Assembly: GCA_964551925.1 (NCBI GenBank)
Contig: CAZKFA010000012.1
Coordinates: 1 to 51,756 of the forward strand
DNA length: 51,756 nt
Direction: 5' to 3'
DNA from: CAZKFA01 sp964551925
GTDB lineage: Bacteria > Cyanobacteriota > Vampirovibrionia > LMEP-6097
The notes under the pieces were generated by a model. The model saw nothing but the letters and a program-made list of their open reading frames with translations, ran no database searches and had not been told where the DNA came from. The position numbers were made by a program, and so were the translations under genes. Below are positions 14,962 to 23,690 of this stretch, in pieces (the first letter of the stretch is position 1; every line of letters begins with the position of its first letter).

Positions 14962-15000
14962 AACCCATAACCCTATAGTAGCACTATAGAGTTATGGGTT
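14962..15000. promoter_or_regulatory. Strong hairpin upstream of glyA
   Basis: AACCCATAACCCTATAGT (14962-14979) and ACTATAGAGTTATGGGTT (14983-15000) pair at 17 of 18 positions with a 3-nt loop. It lies between the divergent 14905 gene and glyA, ending 18 bp before the glyA TATAAT. A terminator is unlikely, because transcription on both strands runs away from it. An operator or a short relative of the palindromic elements is more plausible. Confidence 0.75.
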
Positions 15001-15018
15001 TGTTAGAGAACTGTCAGT

Positions 15019-15024
15019 TATAAT
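15019..15024 (+). promoter_or_regulatory. -10 box (TATAAT) of glyA
   Basis: A perfect TATAAT ends 9 nt before the glyA ATG, leaving 2-3 nt of leader at most. No Shine-Dalgarno is present. Confidence 0.5.
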
Positions 15025-15033
15025 TAAAAGGCA

Positions 15034-16299
15034 ATGTCAAACAAACTCAACAACAACCTAGAGCAAAATGATCCAGAAATCAATAAACTAATAGCAGAAG
15101 AATTAGATCGTCAGAATAACACCATCGAGCTTATTGCTAGTGAAAATTTTGCAAGCAAGGCTGTCATGGAAGCTATGGGGACTTGTTTAACCAACAAATA
15201 TGCTGAAGGTTACCCAGGCAAGCGTTACTACAATGGTTGTCATTATCATGATGAAGTTGAGAACTTAGCAATAGAGCGAGTGAAGAAAATTTTTGATGCT
15301 AATTATGCTAACGTACAAACTCACTCTGGTGCAAACGCTAATCTAGCAGCCTTCACTGCCTTACTCAATCCCGGCGACAAATTTCTTGGCATGAGTCTTA
15401 AAGAAGGCGGACACCTAACTCATGGCTCTCCTGTAAACGTTTCAGGTAAATGGTTTGAAGCTGTTAGCTACGGAGTAGATGCTAATGGTTTCATTGATTA
15501 TACTGCTCTTGAGACTATCGCCAAACAAGAGAAACCAAAGCTAATTATTGCTGGTGCTTCAGCTTATCCACGCAGTATTGATTTCAAAAAATTTCGTGCT
15601 ATTACTGATAGTATTGGCGCTCTACTAATGGTAGACATGGCTCATATAGCGGGCTTGGTGGCTGCTGGAGTACATGAGAGTCCACTACCTTATGCTGATA
15701 TAGTTACTTCAACTACTCACAAAACCTTACGTGGACCTCGTGGTGGCTTAATTTTGTGGAATGATGACAAATACACCAAAGCTATTAACTCTGCTGTCTT
15801 CCCTGGCACTCAAGGTGGACCATTAATGCATGTTATAGCAGCTAAAGCTGTTTGCTTCAAAGAAGCTCTGACAGAGGATTTCAAGGCTTATCAGAAGCAA
15901 GTCGTTGCTAATGCTCAAGCTATGGCAGAGACCTTTAGTAAAGCTGGTATCAATTTAGTTTCTGGCGGTACTGATAATCACTTATTATTAATTGACCTTA
16001 GTCCACTCAAACTCACTGGTAAAGATGCCGCGAACCTACTAGATGAATATGGCATCACAGTCAACAAGAATGGCGTACCTAATGACCCTCAAAGTCCTTT
16101 CGTTACTTCTGGTATCAGAATTGGTACTCCAGCAATCACGACTCGTGGTTTAGGTCTAACTGAGTCAAAACAGCTTGCTCAAAGCATTGCCGAGTTCTTA
16201 CTTGCTATGCAAGGAGACAGTGTCGAGGCTAGAGCCGCGAGTCAAACGAAGAGCTTGGTCAAAAAATTATGCGAGCAATTCCCGCTTTATAAAGAATAA
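15034..16299 (+). CDS. glyA: Serine hydroxymethyltransferase
   Basis: GlyA interconverts serine and glycine with tetrahydrofolate, supplying one-carbon units; it uses PLP. The 421-residue length is typical. Visible hallmarks are IELIASENFAS, TNKYAEGYPGKRYYNGC, VQTHSGANANLAA, MSLKEGGHLTHGSPVN, VDMAHIAGLVAAGVH and STTHKTLRGPRGGLI, whose Lys forms the Schiff base. The C-terminal SGIRIGTPAITTRG is present. It is a single gene with its own TATAAT box; murA follows after a 165-180 bp gap on the same strand. Confidence 0.98.
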   Translation: MSNKLNNNLEQNDPEINKLIAEELDRQNNTIELIASENFASKAVMEAMGTCLTNKYAEGYPGKRYYNGCHYHDEVENLAIERVKKIFDANYANVQTHSGANANLAAFTALLNPGDKFLGMSLKEGGHLTHGSPVNVSGKWFEAVSYGVDANGFIDYTALETIAKQEKPKLIIAGASAYPRSIDFKKFRAITDSIGALLMVDMAHIAGLVAAGVHESPLPYADIVTSTTHKTLRGPRGGLILWNDDKYTKAINSAVFPGTQGGPLMHVIAAKAVCFKEALTEDFKAYQKQVVANAQAMAETFSKAGINLVSGGTDNHLLLIDLSPLKLTGKDAANLLDEYGITVNKNGVPNDPQSPFVTSGIRIGTPAITTRGLGLTESKQLAQSIAEFLLAMQGDSVEARAASQTKSLVKKLCEQFPLYKE

Positions 16300-16360
16300 G
16301 TCCACCATATAACCCATTTCATTTATCTTAATACCAGGCTTGTTATTTAACTGGTTTCGC

Positions 16361-16374
16361 TGGGTATATACCCA
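16361..16374. promoter_or_regulatory. Perfect 14-bp palindrome between glyA and murA
   Basis: TGGGTATATACCCA is a perfect inverted repeat. A weaker stem (ACCAG ... CTGGT, about 16333-16355) lies just upstream, and a run of A follows at 16387. It might be an operator for murA or part of the glyA 3' end; there is no typical stem plus T-tract terminator on the plus strand. Low certainty. Confidence 0.3.
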
Positions 16375-16479
16375 TTGTAAATCCTTAAAAAAAATAGCTC
16401 TTTTTATGGCCAAATTAACAAAATTATGGAACAATGAGGGTTTGTATGCGTCGATTGTAAAGACGTGGAGTTAAAAAAC

Positions 16480-17820
16480 TTGGATAGTAATACAGAATAT
16501 TTATTAATAGAAGGTGGCAAAAGCCTAAAGGGCCAGGTAGAAATTTCTGGTGCCAAAAATTCTGCGTTGAAACAAATCGCAGCTTCTATATTATTGGAGA
16601 AAGGGATTTCTGTAATTAGAAATATTCCTGCTTTAACTGACATCAACTATATGCTTGAGATCATCAAACTACTTGGTGGTGAAACTCGTTTTGAAGATGG
16701 CATTGTCTATATCGATAACTCTCAGTTATCAAGCTCATTTGTACCATTTAGCTTAGCTAGCAAATTAAGAGCAAGTTTTGTTTTTCTAGGAGCCCTTGTT
16801 GGTAGATTCAAGGAAGCCAGAGTAGCATTGCCTGGTGGTTGTAACATTGGTTCTCGCAAAGTTGATCTACATCTTAAAGGACTTAGAGCACTTGGCGCCA
16901 AAATCACTGAGGATCAGGGTTACGTGGTAGCGAAGGCTGATCGCTTGATCGGTACAAAAATTTATTTAGATATTCCAAGTAATGGTGCAACTGAGAATAT
17001 CATGATTGCAGCTTGCATGGCTGAAGGTGAGACCATTATAGAAAATGCGGCTCAAGATCCTGAGATTATTGACTTAGCTAACTACCTTAACAAAATGGGT
17101 TGTGAAATTTCTGGTGCTGGTAGCAGTAACATTCATATCATGGGCAAGAAAATTTCAGATTTACATTCAGTAGATCATGAGACTATTCCTGATCGTATCG
17201 AAGCAGCTACTTATATGATCGCAGGTATCATTACCAAAGGTAAGGTAACCGTCAAGTCAGTTATAGAAGAGGATTTGCAATCACTGCTTAGTAAACTAGA
17301 AGATACCGGTGTATCAATTAACATCAAAGACTCTGGTAGATTTTTAGATGGTAGAGCACTTGTTGATATCACTTCAGAGATCAAAGGTGGTCGCGGTAAA
17401 GCAACAGACATCACTACTGTATGGTATCCAGGTTTCTCTACTGATATTCAACCAATATTTATGTCATGGCTGAATGTTTGCGAAGGCACTAGCGTTGTCG
17501 TTGAGAATATCTACGAGTCCCGCTTCCAACATGTTGATGAATTTAAACGTATGGGTGCCACTATTGAAGTGAACGGTAAAGCTGCCATTATTAAAGGTGT
17601 CAAAAAACTTACAGGAACTACTGTCATCGGTAAAGATCTAAGAAGCACTGCTGCTCTAGTAATCTCCGCACTGGCCGCAAAAGGCAGCAGTGAAGTACGT
17701 GGACTTGATCATTTAGATCGCGGCTATGAGAAACTTGAAAGTAAACTACTGAGCCTTGGTGCCAAAATCAAACGCATGGGACAAGAATTCCAATTCCAAG
17801 AAGACACAGTTACAGTCTAG
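16480..17820 (+). CDS. murA: UDP-N-acetylglucosamine 1-carboxyvinyltransferase
   Basis: MurA adds enolpyruvate to UDP-GlcNAc, the first committed peptidoglycan step, and is the fosfomycin target. Motifs are GQVEISGAKNSALKQIAASI near the N-terminus, LPGGCNIGSRKVDLHLKGL with the catalytic Cys (so fosfomycin-sensitive type), YTVGIP-like PDRIEAATYMIAG and the C-terminal LRSTAALVISALAA and LDRGYEKLESKL. The TTG at 16480 is chosen because GGAG at 16467-16470 is a good Shine-Dalgarno and MurA N-termini are short; a GTG at 16465 would add five residues. Length is 446 residues against the usual 417-440. Its end overlaps the convergent gene at 17817 by 4 bp. Confidence 0.95.
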   Translation: MDSNTEYLLIEGGKSLKGQVEISGAKNSALKQIAASILLEKGISVIRNIPALTDINYMLEIIKLLGGETRFEDGIVYIDNSQLSSSFVPFSLASKLRASFVFLGALVGRFKEARVALPGGCNIGSRKVDLHLKGLRALGAKITEDQGYVVAKADRLIGTKIYLDIPSNGATENIMIAACMAEGETIIENAAQDPEIIDLANYLNKMGCEISGAGSSNIHIMGKKISDLHSVDHETIPDRIEAATYMIAGIITKGKVTVKSVIEEDLQSLLSKLEDTGVSINIKDSGRFLDGRALVDITSEIKGGRGKATDITTVWYPGFSTDIQPIFMSWLNVCEGTSVVVENIYESRFQHVDEFKRMGATIEVNGKAAIIKGVKKLTGTTVIGKDLRSTAALVISALAAKGSSEVRGLDHLDRGYEKLESKLLSLGAKIKRMGQEFQFQEDTVTV

Positions 17821-18581
17821 CGCCTTCCGAACCAACGCTTAGCAAAATTCTCAAAAGGCAAAGTCAATAGATCCACCCAACGGGTTATTTGTTTAGTAAG
17901 GTTATCAATATGTGATTTGATATTCTTACCATTAGATTCTTTCTCAGGATTATCATTCAGAGTAAATATATTCATAAAATTGGTGAACATATTGTCTGCA
18001 TTAACATAGAAAGCATTGTCTGAATCCACATTAGTCTCGTCTTTGCCATAGAAAATACGTTTCAGACCATTAGCAACAGCATTACCCATAAGGGTTCCAA
18101 GGTGCATCATATTAGTCATAAGAGTTCTAGCGGTAGCAAGTGGATTAGTTAATGTTGCCATCAAACCAGAAGCGAAGTTACCAAGATTAGTCATCACGCC
18201 ACTAAGAACATTATTCAGACCTTGAGTCACTCCAGCAGCAAAACTCACCACTTGATCGGCAGCTTGATTAACAGCTTGATTCGGAGCTAAAGCACGATTA
18301 GCAGCTTCATAGATTTGCCGGAGAGCGTCGTTAATAATTTTGTAGCTATAAGACACAAAAAGATTTGGATTGAAGGATTCTACCTTACCACCTCCTCCAC
18401 CACCACCACGACGTTTCATCTCTTCTTCAAGCGAGATGCGAGCTAATAAAGCTGGATCAATTTGATTGGATGTTAAATTAACACGATCAGCAACAACACG
18501 AGCCTTCAATTCAACCAAAGCTTGAGCAGCACGATTGGCCGTCGCATTACTGGTTGTTTGATTAGTATTGATCCCATCCAT
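17817..18581 (-). CDS. Hypothetical protein with poly-Gly tract and central hydrophobic helices
   Basis: Start ATG at 18581 (MDGINTNQTTSN) is preceded by a GAGGA Shine-Dalgarno about 4 nt upstream; the longer ORF start at 18686 adds a spurious hydrophobic leader. The 254-residue product has an N-terminal Asn/Thr/Ala-rich region, a helix with EEEMKRR then GGGGGGG (about 60-68), and a moderately hydrophobic, Ala/Gly/Asn-rich helical region (about 105-190, including VTQGLNNVLSGVMTNLGNFA). This plan resembles type III translocators and other secreted membrane-active proteins in a general way; no specific motif is recognised. It is divergent from apt. Confidence 0.7.
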   Translation of the reverse strand: MDGINTNQTTSNATANRAAQALVELKARVVADRVNLTSNQIDPALLARISLEEEMKRRGGGGGGGKVESFNPNLFVSYSYKIINDALRQIYEAANRALAPNQAVNQAADQVVSFAAGVTQGLNNVLSGVMTNLGNFASGLMATLTNPLATARTLMTNMMHLGTLMGNAVANGLKRIFYGKDETNVDSDNAFYVNADNMFTNFMNIFTLNDNPEKESNGKNIKSHIDNLTKQITRWVDLLTLPFENFAKRWFGRR

Positions 18582-18706
18582 ATTTTCCTCAAATAGCTGA
18601 AAACCCCTAATTATAAAAAAATAATTAACTAATGTTAAATTATAAGCCAATACCACCAAAAAATCAAGTGGTTTTTCTGTTATCATTATAGTTTCGTTGA
18701 TTATTT

Positions 18707-19267
18707 ATGCAAAGTACAAAAATGACTAGAGAACAAGCCCTTGAATACATCAAATCTTCTATTCGTGATGTTGAGGATTTTCCTAAGCCGGGGATAGTTT
18801 TTAAAGACATCACAACTCTATTGTCAGACCCTAAGGCTTTTAAATTAGCAGTTGATCTTATTGCTGATGCCTACAAAGATACTGGTATTGATTACATCGC
18901 TTGCCCAGAATCTAGAGGATTTATTTTCGGCGCACCTGTTGCGACCGCTCTAGGTACTGGATTAACCTTAGTTCGCAAACCTGGTAAATTACCAGCGAAG
19001 ACTATTGAAGTTAGCTACGAACTAGAATACGGCACTGATACACTGAGCATTCACGAAGATGCGTTCAGTGGTAAAGCCGAGCCTAAAGTTTTAATTGTAG
19101 ATGACTTAGTTGCTACTGGTGGTAGTGCTATCGCTACAGCTAAATTAATCCGCAAAGCTGGTGGTAACGTAGTTGGCTTAGCCGTCTTAATTGAATTAGA
19201 TTTCTTACAAGGCAGAGCTAGACTGGAAGAGAATGAGATTGCTCTTACTAGCTTAATACATTTCTAG
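18707..19267 (+). CDS. apt: Adenine phosphoribosyltransferase
   Basis: Apt makes AMP from adenine and PRPP in purine salvage. The 186-residue protein (family about 170-185) shows IRDVEDFPKPGIVFKDITTL, D-Y-I-A-C-P-E-S-R-G-F, LVRKPGKLP, the ELEYG segment and the PRPP-binding motif VLIVDDLVATGGSAIATA. The ATG at 18707 has a TATAGT box 14 nt upstream; an alternative ATG at 18722 would give the more usual short N-terminus MTREQAL. Its last 20 bp overlap the end of the convergent flhB-like gene. Confidence 0.96.
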   Translation: MQSTKMTREQALEYIKSSIRDVEDFPKPGIVFKDITTLLSDPKAFKLAVDLIADAYKDTGIDYIACPESRGFIFGAPVATALGTGLTLVRKPGKLPAKTIEVSYELEYGTDTLSIHEDAFSGKAEPKVLIVDDLVATGGSAIATAKLIRKAGGNVVGLAVLIELDFLQGRARLEENEIALTSLIHF

Positions 19268-20333
19268 CCTTATCTCTTTTCTTAAAGATCACTGCAAGCA
19301 CCTCAGCAACTGCGACATAGAGCGTTGGGCTAATTTCAAAATCAACAGCAACTTCTTTATATAGAGCTCGTGCTAATGGGATATTTTCTACTACATCGAC
19401 CCCAGCTTCTCTCGCAAATTCTTTAATTCTCAAAGCTAACAATCTAGCTCCCTTAGCTACAACAACAGGAGTACGCATAGTCTTACGATCATATTTAATA
19501 GCAACAGCAATATGATAGGGGTTAGTAATAACTACGTCCGCTTCTTTGATAGTCTCTCTTAGACCACGTTTCTTAGCAGCCGCTTTCTGTAAGGATTTGA
19601 CCTTGCTTTTGATAGTTGGATTACCTTCTTGCTCCTTATACTCTTCTTTTAATTCATGTTTCGACATCTTCTGATCTTCTAAATACTGCCAGCGTTGATA
19701 CGAATAATCAATAATCGCCATGATCAATAAAGTTGCAACAGATTTAAAGGCAAGTTCCTTGATCATAGAGCCAGACTTAGTCAATATCAAATCCAAGTTT
19801 GTCATAGTCAAAAATGCTGCACTATTCTTCTCACTCCATAACACCGAACCAGCCACAAAAATTACAACTATCATTTTGGCTAGAGCTAATATAGTATTCA
19901 CCAAGCCGCGTTTAGAGAACAATCTTTGAAAACCCTGTATTGGATTGATTTTGTCGAAGCTCGGCTCTAATGGCTTAGCAGAGACATGGAATCCAACCTG
20001 AAAAGTAGTTGCCACTAAAGCAACTAACCAAATCACAACAAGAATAGGAAAAGCCATATTAACGAAGCTCATAAAAAAGTAAGCAATGATTTGATTAATT
20101 CCATTTACATCAACATAATTAAAATTGAAATCGAAAAAAATTCTACGAAACATTGTATTCAAATCAACACAAAGCTTACTTGAATAAATACAAAACATTA
20201 TCATCCCAGCCATCAAAGCTAGAACTGCGGATAAATCCTGTGATCTTGCTACCTGCCCCTGTTCGCGACTCTTTCTGAGTTTATGCTTCGAGGCGGCTTC
20301 GGTGCGTGATTGTTTATCAGTGCCGTCAGCCAT
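19248..20333 (-). CDS. Type III export apparatus switch protein, FlhB/SctU family
   Basis: FlhB/SctU sits in the inner-membrane export gate and switches substrate class after self-cleavage. The 361-residue protein has the typical basic N-terminus (TEAASKHKLRKSREQGQVAR, residues 11-30, then SQDL), four membrane spans (about 36-54, 84-112, 145-165, 195-212), the cytosolic linker and the C-terminal domain. The cleavage motif, normally NPTH, reads NPYH (271-274): the scissile Asn-Pro and the His are kept and Thr is replaced by Tyr. IAVAIKYD, VVAKGARLLALRIKE and IPLARALYKEV follow the family. It lies 18 bp after the FliR-like gene. Whether the system is a flagellum or an injectisome cannot be settled here. 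Confidence 0.93.
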   Translation of the reverse strand: MADGTDKQSRTEAASKHKLRKSREQGQVARSQDLSAVLALMAGMIMFCIYSSKLCVDLNTMFRRIFFDFNFNYVDVNGINQIIAYFFMSFVNMAFPILVVIWLVALVATTFQVGFHVSAKPLEPSFDKINPIQGFQRLFSKRGLVNTILALAKMIVVIFVAGSVLWSEKNSAAFLTMTNLDLILTKSGSMIKELAFKSVATLLIMAIIDYSYQRWQYLEDQKMSKHELKEEYKEQEGNPTIKSKVKSLQKAAAKKRGLRETIKEADVVITNPYHIAVAIKYDRKTMRTPVVVAKGARLLALRIKEFAREAGVDVVENIPLARALYKEVAVDFEISPTLYVAVAEVLAVIFKKRDKARNVLS

Positions 20334-20351
20334 ATTATTATGGCCCTGCTC

Positions 20352-21137
20352 TTAACTAAATAATTTCTCAAACAGCTCAAAGATAGTTGTTTTGAAATAA
20401 TTATCCAAATTCGAATAATGAATTTGTAGAACAAAGCTTATAATTATCATTCCCAGAATTAGCTTATTAGGCATAATCAAAAAGTACATATTGGCTTGCG
20501 GCAAAATTTTAGCGAACAAAGCGACAAAAATATCTATCATAAAGAAAATAAGCACTACTGGCAACATAAATTTACTAGCAATAATAAAAATAGTCCCCAA
20601 CAAAGATGATAAATTCCCAGCCAAATGTGCAATATTGATAGTAAAACCAGCTAAAGGGACTAGCTGAAAACTCTTATCAAGCAAGACTAAAATATCAAAT
20701 AAACCATTCAATACCAAAAAAAACAACAAGCTGGTATTAAGATAGAACTCTCCAACTGGGTTCAAAGAGCCTTGAATAGCTGGATTGAAGACCGATGCTG
20801 AACTTTGCCCTATTTGAATTCCTGCCATCTGTGCGTAAGTCGCAATAGCATCAAAAATCAAATTAATCATAAAACCAAGCAAAGCCCCAACCAAAAGCTC
20901 ATGAAAAATTGCCAAAACCAAATGCACATTATCATTCGGCAGCAATCCAATACTATGACTCAAAATATTATCGTAGAACATAATGACTATTACCGATGCC
21001 ATGCCAAGACGGGCGATCACTGGAATCGAAGATCTAGAAAAAATTGGTGCAGTCATAAACACAGCAAGGACTCTAAAAAAAGCCAACAAAAAGGTTAATA
21101 CCACTTGAACTGTTAGGAAATCTAACTTCACAGTCAT
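20352..21137 (-). CDS. Type III export apparatus protein, FliR/SctT family
   Basis: FliR/SctT forms part of the export gate core with FliP and FliQ. The 261-residue, six-span protein shows the family pattern: FFRVLAVFMTAPIFSRSSIPVIAR, ELLVGALLGFMINLIFDAI, the GIQIGQSSASVFNPA segment, EFYLNTSLLFFLVLNGLFD, FQLVPLAG and FAKILPQANMYFLIMPNKL. These look more like FliR than SctT to me, but the distinction is not firm. It is followed by flhB-like after 18 bp, so both are co-transcribed; FliP and FliQ homologues are not in the window. Maf lies upstream on the same strand. Confidence 0.92.
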   Translation of the reverse strand: MTVKLDFLTVQVVLTFLLAFFRVLAVFMTAPIFSRSSIPVIARLGMASVIVIMFYDNILSHSIGLLPNDNVHLVLAIFHELLVGALLGFMINLIFDAIATYAQMAGIQIGQSSASVFNPAIQGSLNPVGEFYLNTSLLFFLVLNGLFDILVLLDKSFQLVPLAGFTINIAHLAGNLSSLLGTIFIIASKFMLPVVLIFFMIDIFVALFAKILPQANMYFLIMPNKLILGMIIISFVLQIHYSNLDNYFKTTIFELFEKLFS

Positions 21138-21209
21138 CTATGCAAAGACGAATTGGCATAAATTTTGTTTCAGAAGAAGTCTAATGATCTTAGTAGTTAC
21201 TTGCCTCGA

Positions 21210-21815
21210 TTAGCCTAAAGATAATAGATCGAGCTCGTGGAGTTTATTCAGCAATGGCACCAAACACAGTCCTAGAATGGTATCCTGATCGCCTTTCACC
21301 TTCTCAAATAAATGCTTACCATGTCGCTCAAACATAAAACTACCGCAAGCATTAAACGGCTGCTCTAAGTCGATATAACTATTAATCTGGGCTTCACTTA
21401 ATTTGCGCATCCATAGTTCAGCATAAGAATAATGCTCCCACAAAACTTCTCCTTGATGACATAGAACCATAAAACAATGTTGATAATGACTAGAATTAGA
21501 TAGTAACTTCAAATCACGTAAACAATTCTCTCTATTCAATGGTTTATCAAAAATATAATTATCCATCTGGGCAATTTGATCAGCTCCAATCACATAAGCC
21601 TCAGGCTCTAATACACTCACTGATTGAGCCTTAGCTCGAGCCAAAGCGAAGCCAAGATCAGTCAAACTCAAAGAACCTAATTCTTTTTTTAACACCGATT
21701 CATCAACAACAGATGGAGTAACAGTAAAATCAATATCAACACTCTCAAGCAATTTACGCCTAGTTTCAGAACCAGAGGCTAAAATTATTTTTTGTAAACT
21801 TTTAATCTTAGACAT
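21210..21815 (-). CDS. maf: Maf-like nucleoside triphosphate pyrophosphatase
   Basis: Maf proteins hydrolyse dTTP/UTP or modified nucleotides to monophosphates (house-cleaning). The 201-residue length and the N-terminal IILASGSETRRKLLESV (substrate-phosphate motif S-x-S-x-R-R), the SVVDES segment, ALARAKAQSV, VIGADQIAQ and F-D-K-P all fit. The later FMVLCHQGEVLWEHYSYAELWMRKLSEAQINSYI is more divergent than in classical Maf (usual region T-x-V-x-F), and the C-terminus GDQDTILGLCLVPLLNKL retains the family G-D-x-x-x-I-x-G-L-P-like element. Its ATG lies 6 nt after TAGATA. It precedes the FliR-FlhB pair. Confidence 0.9.
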   Translation of the reverse strand: MSKIKSLQKIILASGSETRRKLLESVDIDFTVTPSVVDESVLKKELGSLSLTDLGFALARAKAQSVSVLEPEAYVIGADQIAQMDNYIFDKPLNRENCLRDLKLLSNSSHYQHCFMVLCHQGEVLWEHYSYAELWMRKLSEAQINSYIDLEQPFNACGSFMFERHGKHLFEKVKGDQDTILGLCLVPLLNKLHELDLLSLG

Positions 21816-21928
21816 TTATCATATCTAGGTTGTTTAGACTAGATCATCTACATTATATAACTTAATAATACTAATGAGATTATATGATTGGTAATTCCAT
21901 AGCTTGAGGGAATAATACAGGTTAATCA

Positions 21929-22921
21929 ATGATTTTTGATAACGAGACTGAGATTAAAGTTAAGCGAGTAGCTGAAATAATAGCTATCGAATTGACACAC
22001 AAATTGAGATCAATTCTCAAGACCCCTATTAAAGTTAATTATTCGCGCTTAGTAGATCCATTAATGGCAGGACGTAAAGTCCTTGTAAACAAGAACTCTA
22101 TCCTTTTTAGTTCAAGCATTAATAGGCTCAAATTGGGACTACTTGCTATCATCATGAACGAGAAACAAGCTCTACAACTCTCTCGTATCATAGTCCAGGA
22201 GAAGATTCCAGTAGAAGATATCAATCGCATTAGTGGTGAAGAACTAAATGCTTTTATGAAATGCTTAGATGGTTTCATCGCATCAACATTAGCTCGATTA
22301 AAGCAAATAGATCCACAATTAGATCTCAATTTCACCAATCTACAACATCGTACTCTAGATTTGGAACGAGAAGAATCGCTCATGTCGCCATCTTCGGGAG
22401 TTGAAGAGCCAATTGGCTTAGGCTTCCTCATTGAAGGATTAGATCATGAAATCGATACTACCTTACACATCGAGATCAACAGTCAAACTCTAGAGACTCT
22501 GGTCACGGCAATGAACATTAGTAAAGTGCCAGCAGATTTATTTGAAATAGTTGGTAAAGAATACGGTACTTGGTACGAAGAGAACAAAGAAAAAGAAAAT
22601 AAAGGCAAAGCCAAAATAACCAAAACTAGAGTTGAAACTGTTCACAAAATTGACGAAAAAAGAAACCTTAATTTTCTTAAAGACTCAATGCTGGAGCTTA
22701 TTCTAGAATTGGGACGCGCAGAGATGACCTTCAAAGACGTACTCAGACTTACAAAAGGCTCAGCGATTCAATTAGACAGATCCTGCAAACAACCAGTAGA
22801 TCTTTATATCCACAATCAATTAGTCGCGAGAGGTGAAGTTGTTGCAGTTGATGATACTTTTGGACTCAAAATTACAGAACTGATTGGGAATCTCAATCTA
22901 GCTCAAGACTTGGTTATTTAG
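21929..22921 (+). CDS. FliN/FliY/SctQ-type SpoA-domain protein
   Basis: A C-ring (switch or sorting-platform) component. The C-terminal domain (about 250-330) is a clear SpoA module: LKDSMLELILELGRAEMTFK, GSAIQLDRSCKQPVDLYI and GEVVAVDDTFGLKITELI. The middle (about 75-130, ALQLSRIIVQEKIPVEDINR and ELNAFMKCLDGFIASTLARL) resembles the CheC-like domain of FliY/FliM but lacks the intact phosphatase E-x2-N signature. A charged Lys/Glu linker near 215-235 joins the halves. So it is either a FliY-like flagellar switch protein or an SctQ. A TAATAC box lies 10 nt before the ATG. It is divergent from maf-fliR-flhB and ends overlapping the convergent coiled-coil gene. Confidence 0.85.
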   Translation: MIFDNETEIKVKRVAEIIAIELTHKLRSILKTPIKVNYSRLVDPLMAGRKVLVNKNSILFSSSINRLKLGLLAIIMNEKQALQLSRIIVQEKIPVEDINRISGEELNAFMKCLDGFIASTLARLKQIDPQLDLNFTNLQHRTLDLEREESLMSPSSGVEEPIGLGFLIEGLDHEIDTTLHIEINSQTLETLVTAMNISKVPADLFEIVGKEYGTWYEENKEKENKGKAKITKTRVETVHKIDEKRNLNFLKDSMLELILELGRAEMTFKDVLRLTKGSAIQLDRSCKQPVDLYIHNQLVARGEVVAVDDTFGLKITELIGNLNLAQDLVI

Positions 22922-23690
22922 CTGATCTATGTCCTAAATTAATAGCAATAGACTCTTCTAGTTGCAACCTACTCTCATCTTGCTGCTGAGCATTCAAACG
23001 CAGCTCATCAGAGAGATGATTTATTTGCTTACGTAATTTGTTTACCTTAGTCTGCAATTGCCTAGCTTGTTCCACTGACTCAGCGTTTGCAGCTTCTAAT
23101 AATAGCTGAGCAATCGTAGCATCCGTACCAGATATAGCTTCTGATGGTTCTAATAAAGGAGAGGGTTCTATCTTCTGTTGCTCTTCGACAACTTCTTGAA
23201 GTTGCTGATTAAGAGTAGCGAGCTCTTCTTGATAAGCGCGCGCACTTACTTGTAACCCTTTATATTTCTTATAATCATCAGAATTATGAATTAAATGAAT
23301 TAATGATCTTCTACTTTCTTGAGCTGCTTTCTTAGCTTCTAATTCTTTTGTTCTTACTGATAACTTTTGATCAATTGATTTTCTACGGGCTTGTATGTCT
23401 TTTGCCAAATCAGAGAGCTCGCCTAGAACTTGCTGTTCAACTTTACGACCAAAAGGATCATTAAGGGAGTCAAATAAAGATTTAGCAGCGGCTCCAACTT
23501 GTTTATTATGATAATGTTTTATTGCATCCAAGTCATCTCCATCAACAAAGCTTTTAAGGCGCTTCAGGCTTGAATCTCTTTGTCCTAGCTCTTTTAGTGA
23601 CGGGTCCTTCTCTTGCCAAAGGGCACTAGTACATTGCCCTAACTTAGCTTCTATACAGGCAATTCTTCCTGCTATACCAGTCGTCCTCAT
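22914..23690 (-). CDS. Coiled-coil hypothetical protein
   Basis: The 258-residue protein is almost entirely charged and helical, with coiled-coil segments at about 85-170 and 205-250 separated by a Pro-rich break (EPSPLLEPSEA, about 175-185). No signal peptide or membrane span. A GAGGAG Shine-Dalgarno lies 8 nt before the ATG, inside the end of the upstream gene, which it overlaps by 1 nt, so the two are translationally coupled. It overlaps the end of the SpoA-domain gene by 8 bp on the other strand. A FliJ/SctO-like stalk role is conceivable from size class and context, but FliJ is shorter (about 150 residues); unproven. Confidence 0.75.
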   Translation of the reverse strand: MRTTGIAGRIACIEAKLGQCTSALWQEKDPSLKELGQRDSSLKRLKSFVDGDDLDAIKHYHNKQVGAAAKSLFDSLNDPFGRKVEQQVLGELSDLAKDIQARRKSIDQKLSVRTKELEAKKAAQESRRSLIHLIHNSDDYKKYKGLQVSARAYQEELATLNQQLQEVVEEQQKIEPSPLLEPSEAISGTDATIAQLLLEAANAESVEQARQLQTKVNKLRKQINHLSDELRLNAQQQDESRLQLEESIAINLGHRSAK

